Origin: Bradyrhizobium sp. SRL28
GTDB lineage: Bacteria > Pseudomonadota > Alphaproteobacteria > Rhizobiales > Xanthobacteraceae
Direction of reading: 5' to 3'
Length of the DNA stretch: 64,000 nucleotides
Assembly: GCF_018596315.1 (NCBI RefSeq)
Contig: NZ_JAHEAG010000005.1
Span: 124,001 to 188,000 of the forward strand
Positions 18,066 to 26,418 of the stretch are shown here, in pieces; position 1 is the first letter of the stretch; the number at the start of each line of letters is the position of its first letter. The notes under the pieces were generated by a model. It did not search any database and had not been told where the DNA came from. It worked only from the letters and a program-made list of their open reading frames with translations. Position numbers and translations under genes: made by a program.

Positions 18066-19316
18066 TCAGGCGTAATCGGCGAGGCGTAACCCCGTGAATT
18101 GCCAGCGATGGTGCGGATAGAAGAAGTTGCGGTAGGTGATACGGCTGTGGCCGGCCGGAGTTGCGAGCGAGGAGCCGCGCAGCACCAGCTGGTTGACCAT
18201 GAACTTGCCGTTATATTCGCCCAGCGCACCCTCGATGGCGCGGTAGCCGGGGTAGGGGCCGTAGGCGCTGCGGGTCCACTGCCAGACGATGCCAAAGGCG
18301 TCGTTGAGCTGGCCGGCGCGGGCGGCGACCTCCCATTCCATTTCGGTCGGCAGATGACGGCCGGCCCAGCGCGCGAACGCGTCCGCCTCGTAATAGCTGA
18401 CATGGCTGACCGGGGCGGCCGGGTCGACCGGCTGCAATCCGCCGAGCGTCATGATCCGCCATTCGCCGTCGACCTGGCGCCAGTGGCCGGGTGCCTGCCA
18501 GCCCTCGTTAGTTACGGTGGCAAAACCGTCCATCAGCCAAAGCGTGGCCGTGCCGTAGCCGGCGTCCTTCATGAAGGACAGCCATTCGGCATTGGTGACG
18601 AGGTTGCGGGCGAGCCTGACCGGGCCGACCAGGGCCCGGTGCGCCGGCTTTTCGTTGTCGAAATGGAAGCTGTCGTCGGTGTGCCCGACGGTGTGGATGC
18701 CCTCGTTGAGGGTGACCCATTCCTCTGCCGAACGTTGCGATGCCGGGAAGCGCCATGACGGATCGTAGGCCGGCGGAATCGGGTTTTGCGCAAAGGCGTG
18801 CAGGATGTCGGTCAGCATCAATTCCTGATGCTGCTGCTCGTGGTTGAGGCCGACCTCGACCGGGGGCACGAGCTTGCCGAGGCGATCCTCGCCGGCGGTC
18901 TGGAAGAACTTGACCACGGCGGCGTCGACATGCCGGCGATAGGCGGTGACCTCATCGGCGCTCGGGCGGGTCAAATGGCCGCGCTGGTGGCGGGCATGCC
19001 GGGGACCTGCGCTGACGTAATAGGAATTGAACAGGAAGGCGTAGTCTGGGTGGAAGGGCTGGTAGCCCTCGCAGTGCTCACCGAGCAGGAATTGCTCGAA
19101 GAACCAGGTGGTATGGGCGCGATGCCATTTGGCCGGGCTGGCGTCCGGCATCGACTGGATCAGCTGGTCCTCAGGGCTCAAGGGCGCGGCCCGGCGCTCG
19201 GTCTCGTCCCGGACGGCCAGATAGGCTTCCACCAAATTCTGGGCGAGGGTGCCGGAATCGGAGAAAAGTGACGGGGCTGATGTCGCGAACTCGGCGGCGG
19301 CTACTGGTTTCGTCAC
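18066..19316 (-). CDS. egtB: ergothioneine biosynthesis sulfoxide synthase EgtB
   Basis: EgtB is the non-haem iron enzyme that joins a thiol to hercynine as a sulfoxide. The 416-residue product shows the two-domain layout: an N-terminal DinB-like domain with WHRAHTTWFFEQF and the iron-binding HEQQHQE (HxxxHxE) near residue 160, then a C-terminal FGE-sulfatase domain (residues 200-416) with WLPTEMEWE-type sequence (LPTEMEWEVAAR) and WQWTRSAYGPYPGY. The start is a GTG with CCGGAGACACC in front. An EcfG-type promoter lies 24 bases upstream, placing ergothioneine synthesis under the general stress response. Confidence 0.95.
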   Translation of the reverse strand: MTKPVAAAEFATSAPSLFSDSGTLAQNLVEAYLAVRDETERRAAPLSPEDQLIQSMPDASPAKWHRAHTTWFFEQFLLGEHCEGYQPFHPDYAFLFNSYYVSAGPRHARHQRGHLTRPSADEVTAYRRHVDAAVVKFFQTAGEDRLGKLVPPVEVGLNHEQQHQELMLTDILHAFAQNPIPPAYDPSWRFPASQRSAEEWVTLNEGIHTVGHTDDSFHFDNEKPAHRALVGPVRLARNLVTNAEWLSFMKDAGYGTATLWLMDGFATVTNEGWQAPGHWRQVDGEWRIMTLGGLQPVDPAAPVSHVSYYEADAFARWAGRHLPTEMEWEVAARAGQLNDAFGIVWQWTRSAYGPYPGYRAIEGALGEYNGKFMVNQLVLRGSSLATPAGHSRITYRNFFYPHHRWQFTGLRLADYA

Positions 19317-19339
19317 TGGTGTCTCCGGTCAAGGGAGAG

Positions 19340-19364
19340 AACGTTGGTCCGGGAAACTGGTTCC
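19340..19364 (-). promoter_or_regulatory. EcfG-type (general stress response) promoter of egtBD
   Basis: On the minus strand: GGAAC (19364-19360), a 16-base spacer, CGTT (19343-19340). This matches GGAAC-N16/17-CGTT exactly and sits 24 bases before the egtB GTG, leaving room for a short leader with the ribosome site. Confidence 0.75.
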
Positions 19365-19509
19365 TGGCGGGCAGTCCGTCCTAAATAGGGGTTCCGTTCC
19401 GGGAAAAAAGCCTTCCCCCGCGATGATATTGATGCCGTCAGACTATGGGCGCGGGCCGTTCCGGCGGCCTCAAGGGGGCCCGGGCATGCCAGATGCCCGC
19501 CATTTTACT

Positions 19510-19537
19510 TTGGATGCACAAAGCTTTGGGCTACATA
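19510..19537 (+). promoter_or_regulatory. candidate promoter of grxD
   Basis: TTGGAT (19510-19515), a 16-base spacer and TACATA (19532-19537) make a plausible sigma-70 promoter 70 bases before grxD, in the 291-base gap shared with egtB. It is weak on consensus and offered as tentative. Confidence 0.3.
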
Positions 19538-19607
19538 TATGGCAAGTAACCGGGTTACACGGGACGGAGCCGGCCCCGTGGGCGCTGTGCCCCAAAAGGA
19601 AGCGAAT

Positions 19608-19946
19608 ATGAGCATCGAACAATTCATCGCCAACGAAGTGAAGTCGAACGACGTCGTGCTGTTCATGAAGGGCACGCCGCAGTTTCCGCAGTGCGGTTTT
19701 TCCGGCCAGGTGGTGCAGATCCTCGACCACGTCGGCGTCGGCTATAAGGGCCTGAACGTCCTGGAATCCGCCGAGCTTCGCAACGGCATCAAGGAATATT
19801 CGAACTGGCCGACCATCCCGCAGCTCTACGTCAAGGGTGAGTTCATCGGCGGTTGCGACATCATCCGCGAGATGTTCCAGGCCGGTGAATTGCAGCAGCT
19901 GTTCGCCGACAAGGGCGTCACCGTCAACGCGGCGGCCTCGGCCTGA
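19608..19946 (+). CDS. grxD: monothiol glutaredoxin Grx4/GrxD
   Basis: The 112-residue protein has the CGFS active site (FPQCGFSGQ) that defines monothiol glutaredoxins, plus [21 protein letters not shown] with the glutathione-binding TIPQ and GGCD. It holds a bridging [2Fe-2S] cluster with glutathione and works with BolA in iron-sulfur delivery; bolA is 4.6 kb upstream. The ATG at 19608 has AGGAAGCGA in front; the longer frame from 19539 is rejected. Its stop codon overlaps the apparent start of the macrodomain gene. Confidence 0.96.
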   Translation: MSIEQFIANEVKSNDVVLFMKGTPQFPQCGFSGQVVQILDHVGVGYKGLNVLESAELRNGIKEYSNWPTIPQLYVKGEFIGGCDIIREMFQAGELQQLFADKGVTVNAAASA

Positions 19947-20497
19947 GCGGTCTCGCGCGCCAGATCGGCAAGGCGCGGCTGGAAGTCATTGTTGCCGACA
20001 TCACCACGCTGCGCGTTGACGCCATCGTCAACGCCGCGAATTCGTCGCTGCTCGGCGGGGGCGGCGTCGATGGCGCGATCCATCGTGCTGCGGGACCGGA
20101 ACTCGTGGCCGAATGCCGGATGCTTCACGGTTGCAAGACCGGCGACGCCAAGATCACCAAGGGCTATCGGCTCAAGGCCAGACACGTGATTCACACGGTT
20201 GGGCCGGCGTGGAACGGCGGCACCCTCGGCGAGGACGATCTGCTCGCCTCCTGCTATCGCCGCTCGATGGAACTGTGCGAGAAGCACGGCCTTGTTTCAG
20301 TGGCCTTTCCCGCGATCTCAACGGGCATCTATCGCTTCCCTGCCGAGCGCGCGGCCGGAATCGCAACTCAGACCGTCGTCGATACGCTCGCGGCTGCGCC
20401 CACAGTGGCGCAAGTGATCTTCTGCTGCTTCTCCGACGCCAGCGCCCAGTTGCATCAGGCGGCATTGAATACCTTCGGCGGCCCTTGTGCCGATTGA
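19943..20497 (+). CDS. macrodomain protein, O-acetyl-ADP-ribose deacetylase type, apparent CTG start
   Basis: The frame encodes a full MacroD/YmdB-type domain: [21 protein letters not shown], the [16 protein letters not shown]-ribose loop, and [13 protein letters not shown]. Such enzymes remove ADP-ribose from proteins or from O-acetyl-ADP-ribose. No ATG, GTG or TTG occurs in frame before the first motif; the first is a GTG at 20105, which would delete the catalytic loop. The best start is the CTG at 19943, overlapping the grxD stop as CTGA, giving a product beginning [20 protein letters not shown] of 184 residues. Non-standard initiation, a sequencing error or a silenced gene are all possible. 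Confidence 0.8.
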   Translation: MSGLARQIGKARLEVIVADITTLRVDAIVNAANSSLLGGGGVDGAIHRAAGPELVAECRMLHGCKTGDAKITKGYRLKARHVIHTVGPAWNGGTLGEDDLLASCYRRSMELCEKHGLVSVAFPAISTGIYRFPAERAAGIATQTVVDTLAAAPTVAQVIFCCFSDASAQLHQAALNTFGGPCAD

Positions 20498-20539
20498 GGT
20501 GCGGGTTACACTCCCCTCCGAATTCCGGGGAGGGGTCCA

Positions 20540-21823
20540 ATGAATTCACATAAAATGCTGGGTACGCTGGCCGCTGGTGCGCTGATGCTTCTGGCAGCGC
20601 CACAGGTCCGCGCCGAAGGCACTTTCGATATTCCCGCAGGCGCGCGTTTCAATCAGGACAAGCTTGCGAAGATCACCGAGTTCTTCAGGAACGAGGTGTC
20701 GACCGGCAAGATCGCCGGAGCGAACGTCCTGATCCAGCAGCACGGCAAGCCGGTCTATCACGAAACCTTCGGCGTCCAGGACGTGGTGTCCAAGGCGCCG
20801 ATCAATGACAAGACCATCTTCCGCCTGTCTTCGCTGACCAAGGCGATCACCTCAGTCGTGGCGATGCAGTTGATCCAGGACGGCAAGATCAAGCTCGACG
20901 ATCCCGTCTCGAAGTACATTCCCTCCTTCGCAAACATGAAGGTCGGTGAGGAGAAGAAGGCCGAGGACGGTACCAAGACGCTCGAACTGGTGCCGCTGGC
21001 CCGGCCCATTACCATCCTCGATCTGATGCGTCATACCTCCGGCATCACCTACGGCTTCTATGGCGACAGTCTGGTGCGCAAGGCCTACAAGGAGGCCAAC
21101 ATCTATGCGGGCGAATTCGACCTTGCCGAATTAGCTGAGCGGATCGCCAAGCTGCCGCTGCACAACCAGCCCGGCGCGCTCTGGCAATACGGCCATTCCA
21201 CCGACGTCCTGGCGCGGATCATGGAGATCGTGTCCGGAAAATCATTGCTCGAGATCGAAAAAGAAAGGCTGCTCGATCCGCTCGGCATGACCGACACCGG
21301 CTTCTTCGTTACCGAACCGGAGCGGCTGCAGCGGCTCGCCCAGCCGTTGCCGAACGACAGTGATTTCCGGGTCGGCCGCCTATACAGGACCGAGGTTCGC
21401 CAGAAGTGGGAATCCGCCAGCGGCGGCATGGTTTCGACCATGGCGGACTTTTCGCGTTTTGCGCAGATGCTGGCCAATGGCGGCACGTTCGAGGGCAAGA
21501 CCTATCTCAGCCCGAAGACGTTCGAACTGATGGTATCGGACCACGCCGGCAAGGGCTCCGGTGTTGCGCGGGATCATTTCTATTTCCCCGGTGACGGCTT
21601 CGGCATGGGGCTTGGGCTTGCCGTGCGCACCGATCCCGGCAACGCCAAGCCGCCGCCGCCGGGATCGCTGGGTGAACTGAAATGGGACGGCGCCAGCGGC
21701 TGCTATATGGTGGTCGACCGCAAGCAGAACATGTTCTTCGTGGTGCTGGAGCAGACGCCGACGGAGCGCCAGCGCGTCCAGCGAACGCTGAAGCAGTTGG
21801 TCTATGAAGCGCTGGAGAACTAA
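20540..21823 (+). CDS. exported serine hydrolase, class C beta-lactamase-like (first of tandem pair)
   Basis: The 427-residue product has a signal peptide (MNSHKMLGTLAAGALMLLAAPQVRA) and the penicillin-recognising serine hydrolase fold. The nucleophile motif is SLTK (RLSSLTKAITS) and the second motif is YGHSTD, replacing the Y-x-N of AmpC. This pattern fits family VIII esterases and D,D-peptidase-like proteins more than true beta-lactamases. It acts in the periplasm; the substrate is unknown. The next gene is a paralog, sharing IQQHGKPVY and the overall layout, and the two overlap by 20 bases. Confidence 0.88.
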   Translation: MNSHKMLGTLAAGALMLLAAPQVRAEGTFDIPAGARFNQDKLAKITEFFRNEVSTGKIAGANVLIQQHGKPVYHETFGVQDVVSKAPINDKTIFRLSSLTKAITSVVAMQLIQDGKIKLDDPVSKYIPSFANMKVGEEKKAEDGTKTLELVPLARPITILDLMRHTSGITYGFYGDSLVRKAYKEANIYAGEFDLAELAERIAKLPLHNQPGALWQYGHSTDVLARIMEIVSGKSLLEIEKERLLDPLGMTDTGFFVTEPERLQRLAQPLPNDSDFRVGRLYRTEVRQKWESASGGMVSTMADFSRFAQMLANGGTFEGKTYLSPKTFELMVSDHAGKGSGVARDHFYFPGDGFGMGLGLAVRTDPGNAKPPPPGSLGELKWDGASGCYMVVDRKQNMFFVVLEQTPTERQRVQRTLKQLVYEALEN

Positions 21824-23108
21824 CGGCGCCGCAGGGCGCTGCGTTGTTGTAGCGGCGCTGGCCATTCTCCTGGCCGCCGGATGGCTGCACGCGGTGCGAG
21901 CCGACCCGAAAGCGCCGAACGCGCCGACTTTCTCGCGCGCGGCCCTTGACAGGATTGGGGACGAGCTTCGCAACGAAGTCACCACTGGCAAGATTCCCGG
22001 CGCAATCCTGCTGATCCAGCAGCACGGCAAGCCAGTCTATTTCGAGAGCTTCGGCGTCCGGGACCCGGCGACCGGCCAGTCGATGACGCCGGATACGATT
22101 TTCCAGATCTATTCGATGTCGAAAGCCGTCACGTCGGTCGCCGCGATGATGCTGGTCGACGACGGCAAGCTGGCCCTCGACGATCCCGTGTCGAAATACA
22201 TTCCTGCCTTTGCGGATGCAAAAGTCGGCGTCGATCTTTCCGATGAAGCCGGACAGTATCCGCTCAAGCTCGAGCCGTTGAAGCGCCCGATCACGATCAG
22301 GGATCTGCTGCGGCACACGTCGGGGATCACCTACGGCTTCTTCGGCGAGACCGCGGTGCAGAAACTCTATGCCAATCCCAAGCTGTACGCCGGCGATTTC
22401 GATAACGCCGAATTCGCCGACCGGATCGCGACACTGCCGCTCGCCGATCAGCCCGCAGTGCGTTGGAACTACAGCCATTCAACCGACGTGCTCGGCCGTG
22501 TCGTCGAGGTGGCCTCGGGGCAGACGCTGTTTCAGTTCGAGAAGCAAAGATTGTTCGATCCGCTCGGCATGTCCGAGACCGCATACTTTGTCGCAGATGA
22601 ATCGAAGTGGTCGCGCATTGCCCAGGCATTTCCCGTCGATCGATTTCGGGTGGCCGGAATGAGGGACCCGGCATTGCCGCGGCGCTGGGAATCCGGCGGA
22701 GCGGGCCTGGTCTCCACCATCGGGGACTACGCCCGCTTCCTGCAAATGCTGCTGAACGGAGGCACGCTGGACGGCAAGCGGTACCTCAAACCCGAAACGG
22801 TCGCGCTGATGACCTCGGATCAGATCGGGCCGGAGACCGGCATCATTCACGATCCCTTCTATTTCCCGGGCCCGAGCAGCGGCTTTGGTCTTGGCTTTGC
22901 CGTGCGCACCTCACCGCCGCCGAATACGACATGGCCGCTCGGCGAATACCGCTGGGACGGTGCAGGCGGCAGTTTCTATTTTGTCGACCCCCAGGACGAC
23001 CTGCTCGTTGTCTGCATGGTGCAGGCCCCGACTCAAGGCGGGCGGATCCAGCTGGCGCTGAAGACGATGATGTTTGAGGCGCTGGGCAAGGGCGTGCGCA
23101 GGGATTGA
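21804..23108 (+). CDS. exported serine hydrolase, class C beta-lactamase-like (second of tandem pair)
   Basis: The 434-residue product begins with a membrane-targeting segment (CVVVAALAILLAAGWLHAV) and the same domain as its upstream neighbour. The active site motifs are SMSK (IYSMSKAVTS) and YSHSTD. It starts inside the last codons of the previous gene (20-base overlap), so the pair is translationally coupled, and shared segments such as LIQQHGKPVY and LRHTSGITYGF show a tandem duplication. Probably a periplasmic esterase or peptidase; no beta-lactamase activity should be assumed. It is convergent with the GH1 gene. Confidence 0.88.
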   Translation: MKRWRTNGAAGRCVVVAALAILLAAGWLHAVRADPKAPNAPTFSRAALDRIGDELRNEVTTGKIPGAILLIQQHGKPVYFESFGVRDPATGQSMTPDTIFQIYSMSKAVTSVAAMMLVDDGKLALDDPVSKYIPAFADAKVGVDLSDEAGQYPLKLEPLKRPITIRDLLRHTSGITYGFFGETAVQKLYANPKLYAGDFDNAEFADRIATLPLADQPAVRWNYSHSTDVLGRVVEVASGQTLFQFEKQRLFDPLGMSETAYFVADESKWSRIAQAFPVDRFRVAGMRDPALPRRWESGGAGLVSTIGDYARFLQMLLNGGTLDGKRYLKPETVALMTSDQIGPETGIIHDPFYFPGPSSGFGLGFAVRTSPPPNTTWPLGEYRWDGAGGSFYFVDPQDDLLVVCMVQAPTQGGRIQLALKTMMFEALGKGVRRD

Positions 23109-23130
23109 CAAAGGATTGACGATCGCCCGA

Positions 23131-24606
23131 TTACGCCACGGCGTTTCGCGCGATCGTCTCGCGATAGAAGGCCGCGCTCAGCTTGGGCGTCCGACGCCTG
23201 GTCTCGAAGTCGACGTGGTAGAGGCCGAAACGTTGTTCATATCCGTCCGACCATTCGAAATTGTCCATCAGGCTCCACAGGAAATATCCGAGCACGGGCA
23301 CGCCCTCCGAGGTCGCGCGCTGCAACTGCGTCAGATAATTGCGCAGGTACATGATGCGATCGACGTCGTAGATAGTCCCGTCCGCGGCCGGCTGGTCGCT
23401 GCTCGACGTTCCGTTCTCGGTGATGTAGATCGACTTCACGTTCCACAGCTTGGCCACATGGCGCGGCACCCAGTACATTGTCTCGGGGCCGGGCCTGAGC
23501 CAGGTTGCCTTCATGTGCGGGAACGATTTGGGAAATGGCGCCAGCGTGAAGCCGCGTTCGTTGTCGGCGGCAACGACGTAGTGATCAGGCATGTAGACAT
23601 TCAGCCCGACAAAATCGATCGGGGAGGAGATGATGCGCAGATCTTCGGCCGTGAATTTCGGAGCATCTTGCGCGAGATATGCCTCGGTGTATTTTCCCTC
23701 GAGCATCACGGTCAGATAGCCGGCATTGAGCTCGCGCGTCGCGATCTCGGCTGCGCGGATGTTCGCAGGCGTTTCGATGGCCGGTATGCAACTCACGGCA
23801 TTCTCCGCCGGACCGACCCTGATTCCTGCCCGTCCGTTGGCCCGGATCGCCTGAACCGCGAGACCGTGCCCCAGCGCGACGTTGTGCCGGACCTGCTTCA
23901 CATCAGATGGGGATAGTTTGAGCCCCGGCGCATCAGCGCCAAACTCATGGCCGTGATGAACGAGCCTGGAGCATTCGTTGATGGTGAAGAAGTGCTTCAC
24001 GCGGTCGCTTAGTCGCCCCGTGACATGGGCAGCGTAATCCGCAAATGCCTTTGACGTATCGCGCGAGGTCCAGCCGCCGAAGCGGTCCTGCAGCGCCTGC
24101 GGCAGGTCCCAATGATACAGCGTCGCGAACGGCTGGATGCCGTTCGCCAACAACTCGTCGACAAGGCGATTGTAGAAATCGAGGCCTTTGGGATTCGCCG
24201 AGCCGGCTCCTTCCGGGAAGACGCGCGGCCATGCAATCGAGAATCGATAGGCCTTTGTGCCCAGCGACTTCATCAACTGGATGTCTTCCTTGTACAGATG
24301 ATAATGGTCGGTCGCGATGTCCCCATTGCTGTGGTCGGAGATTGTCCCAGGCGTGTGGGCGAAGCGGTCCCAGATCGATGGGCCGCGGCCTTCCTCGTTC
24401 ACGGCCCCCTCGACCTGATAGGCCGAGGTCGCGGTGCCCCACAGAAAGCCGTCCGGAAAGCCGGAAGGGGTTGCTCGATTCCGCGGTCCGCTGTCCGCGT
24501 CCGATTGGGCCAGTCCGGATCCGGATGACAGCGCCGACATGCCAAGTGCCGACCAGCCAGCAATCCTGCCAAACTGGCGCCGGGAAAATCTCTTGAATGG
24601 CATCAT
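23131..24606 (-). CDS. Tat-exported glycoside hydrolase family 1 beta-glucosidase
   Basis: The 491-residue product begins with a twin-arginine signal (FSRRQFGRIAGWSALGMSAL) followed by a full GH1 barrel starting FPDGFLWGTATSAYQVEGA. The acid/base is in FFTINE and the nucleophile in YITENG, both intact, so it should hydrolyse beta-glucosides in the periplasm after folding in the cytoplasm. The ATG at 24606 is chosen because the signal begins there; an upstream in-frame start at 24651 adds 15 residues. It is divergent from a GH17-type membrane protein, which suggests a shared role in beta-glucan turnover (inference). Confidence 0.92.
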   Translation of the reverse strand: MMPFKRFSRRQFGRIAGWSALGMSALSSGSGLAQSDADSGPRNRATPSGFPDGFLWGTATSAYQVEGAVNEEGRGPSIWDRFAHTPGTISDHSNGDIATDHYHLYKEDIQLMKSLGTKAYRFSIAWPRVFPEGAGSANPKGLDFYNRLVDELLANGIQPFATLYHWDLPQALQDRFGGWTSRDTSKAFADYAAHVTGRLSDRVKHFFTINECSRLVHHGHEFGADAPGLKLSPSDVKQVRHNVALGHGLAVQAIRANGRAGIRVGPAENAVSCIPAIETPANIRAAEIATRELNAGYLTVMLEGKYTEAYLAQDAPKFTAEDLRIISSPIDFVGLNVYMPDHYVVAADNERGFTLAPFPKSFPHMKATWLRPGPETMYWVPRHVAKLWNVKSIYITENGTSSSDQPAADGTIYDVDRIMYLRNYLTQLQRATSEGVPVLGYFLWSLMDNFEWSDGYEQRFGLYHVDFETRRRTPKLSAAFYRETIARNAVA

Positions 24607-24663
24607 TTTACTCGCCGAGTCGTGATCAATCTTGAGCAAAATAAGGCTCACTCTTGATGCTTC

Positions 24664-26412
24664 TTGTTTGCAGCAAGCCTAATATCACCGCTTCCGTGTT
24701 TCGGTGCAATTGTGCAACAGGCCGCATCGGCGGGTCGACAGGTCTGCCGCTCGCCGCTAAATAGGCTGATCCATTCACCGATTTGGGGGAGCAGGACGAT
24801 CGGCATTCGCACGCCGCTGGCGCTTTTATTTCTATCGCTGAGTATGGTTGCCGCGGTGTGGTGGTGGCTGGCCACGCCGGTGGCGCTGACGCGCGCGCCG
24901 ATCGATGACGCGGCCAAGCTGGAGTGCGTTTCCTACGCGCCGTTCAGGGGCGATCAGACGCCGCATGATCCGACGCTGATCGTCCGTCCGGAGCAGATCG
25001 CCGAGGATCTGGGCGAACTCGCCAAGGTCTCCAAATGCATCCGCACCTATTCCATCGATAACGGGCTCGACAAGGTGCCCGAGCTTGCGTCCAGGGTCGG
25101 ATTGAAGGTTCTGCTCGGCGTCTGGATCGGGCGCGACCGCGCGAAGAACGCTCAGCTCGCCGACATCGCGGTTTCGCTGGTGAAGGATCATCCCGGCACG
25201 GTGTCGGCGGTCATCGTCGGCAGCGAAGTGCTGCTGCGCGGAGAGATGACTGTCGCCGACCTGAGGCAGATCATCCGCTCGGTCAAGCCGCGCGTGAACG
25301 TGCCGGTGACCTACGCCGATGTCTGGGAATTCTGGCTGCGCTACCGCGAAGTAGCCGAGGATGTCGATTTCGTCACCGCCCATTTCCTGCCCTATTGGGA
25401 GGACGTTCCGCCGCGCGCCGAAGACGCGGCCGCGCATGTGGATGACATTCGCAAGCAGGTGGTGGCGGCCTTTCCCGGCAAGGAGATCCTGATCGGCGAA
25501 ACCGGCTGGCCAAGCCACGGGCGGATGCGCGACGGCGCGCTGGCTTCGCGCGTCAATCAGGCGCGTTTCATTTCCGAGATTCTCGAGCGGGCGCGACAGG
25601 ACAATTTCCGCGTCAATTTCTTCGAAGCCTATGACGAGCCGTGGAAGCGCCGTTGGGAAGGAACCGTGGGCGGCTATTGGGGGCTGTTCGACGGGACCGA
25701 ACGCAAGCTGAAATATCCGGCAGGTGTCGCCATCAGCAACTACCCGTTCTGGAAGCTGCAGATGGCATGCGGGATGTTTCTTTGCGTCAGTGTCTTCGCC
25801 GTAGCCCTGGTCACGCTGAAGCGCCGGCCGGCGCCGACGGCATTGGCATCGTGGCTCGCGGTCGCCGTATCCGCGACTGCCGGCGGGATCCTGCTGGGTG
25901 TGAGCGCCGACAAGATGCTCCACGAAAGCTTCGGGGCCGGCGGTTGGCTGGTTCAGGGCTTGCTGCTGGCGGCAGCCGTCGCCGCACCGCTGTTGTCCAC
26001 CTATGCCTTGATGTCGGGGCGCGCGCTTCCGTCGTTTCTCGAAGTGCTGGGGCCGCCCAAGGGCCTGACCCCATTCTTCATGGCCAACATGCTGGGCATC
26101 ACGCTGATCGTGACGACGCTCATTGCCGCGCAATCTGCGCTCAGCCTGATATTCGACGCGCGATGGCGCGATTTCCCGTTCGCGGCCCTGACCATGGCGG
26201 TGGTGCCGTTCTGGACCTTGGCATTCCTCAACGGTTCGAAATCCGGCGAGCGGCCGCTCTCCGAGGCCGTGTTCGCCGGGCTGTTCGCCCTGGCAGCGGT
26301 CTACGTCGTCTTCAACGAAGGGTTCGAGAACTGGCAGGCGATGTGGACCGGGGCGGCGTATTTCCTGCTCGGCAGTGCGCTGTGGCGGGCGCGCACTGCT
26401 GCGGTTGCCTGA
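24664..26412 (+). CDS. GH17-type membrane glycosidase/beta-glucan synthesis protein
   Basis: The product has a membrane segment (PLALLFLSLSMVAAVWWWL) near residue 55, a GH17 (beta-1,3-glucanase fold) domain from about 80 to 360 with IVGSEVLLRGE (acid/base) and IGETGWPS (nucleophile), then about seven more transmembrane helices. This layout resembles proteins next to cyclic beta-1,3/1,6-glucan synthases of Bradyrhizobium, so transglycosylation of periplasmic glucans is plausible. The frame opens at 24664 but the leader before the first helix looks non-coding; the true start is uncertain and no ATG lies between. It is divergent from the GH1 gene and convergent with the aldolase gene. Confidence 0.82.
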   Translation: MFAASLISPLPCFGAIVQQAASAGRQVCRSPLNRLIHSPIWGSRTIGIRTPLALLFLSLSMVAAVWWWLATPVALTRAPIDDAAKLECVSYAPFRGDQTPHDPTLIVRPEQIAEDLGELAKVSKCIRTYSIDNGLDKVPELASRVGLKVLLGVWIGRDRAKNAQLADIAVSLVKDHPGTVSAVIVGSEVLLRGEMTVADLRQIIRSVKPRVNVPVTYADVWEFWLRYREVAEDVDFVTAHFLPYWEDVPPRAEDAAAHVDDIRKQVVAAFPGKEILIGETGWPSHGRMRDGALASRVNQARFISEILERARQDNFRVNFFEAYDEPWKRRWEGTVGGYWGLFDGTERKLKYPAGVAISNYPFWKLQMACGMFLCVSVFAVALVTLKRRPAPTALASWLAVAVSATAGGILLGVSADKMLHESFGAGGWLVQGLLLAAAVAAPLLSTYALMSGRALPSFLEVLGPPKGLTPFFMANMLGITLIVTTLIAAQSALSLIFDARWRDFPFAALTMAVVPFWTLAFLNGSKSGERPLSEAVFAGLFALAAVYVVFNEGFENWQAMWTGAAYFLLGSALWRARTAAVA

Positions 26413-26418
26413 GTTCGC

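Noticed and set aside
24832..26133. A 433-codon frame on the minus strand opposite the GH17 gene
   Set aside because: Antisense to a clear membrane glycosidase; composition is typical of a shadow frame.
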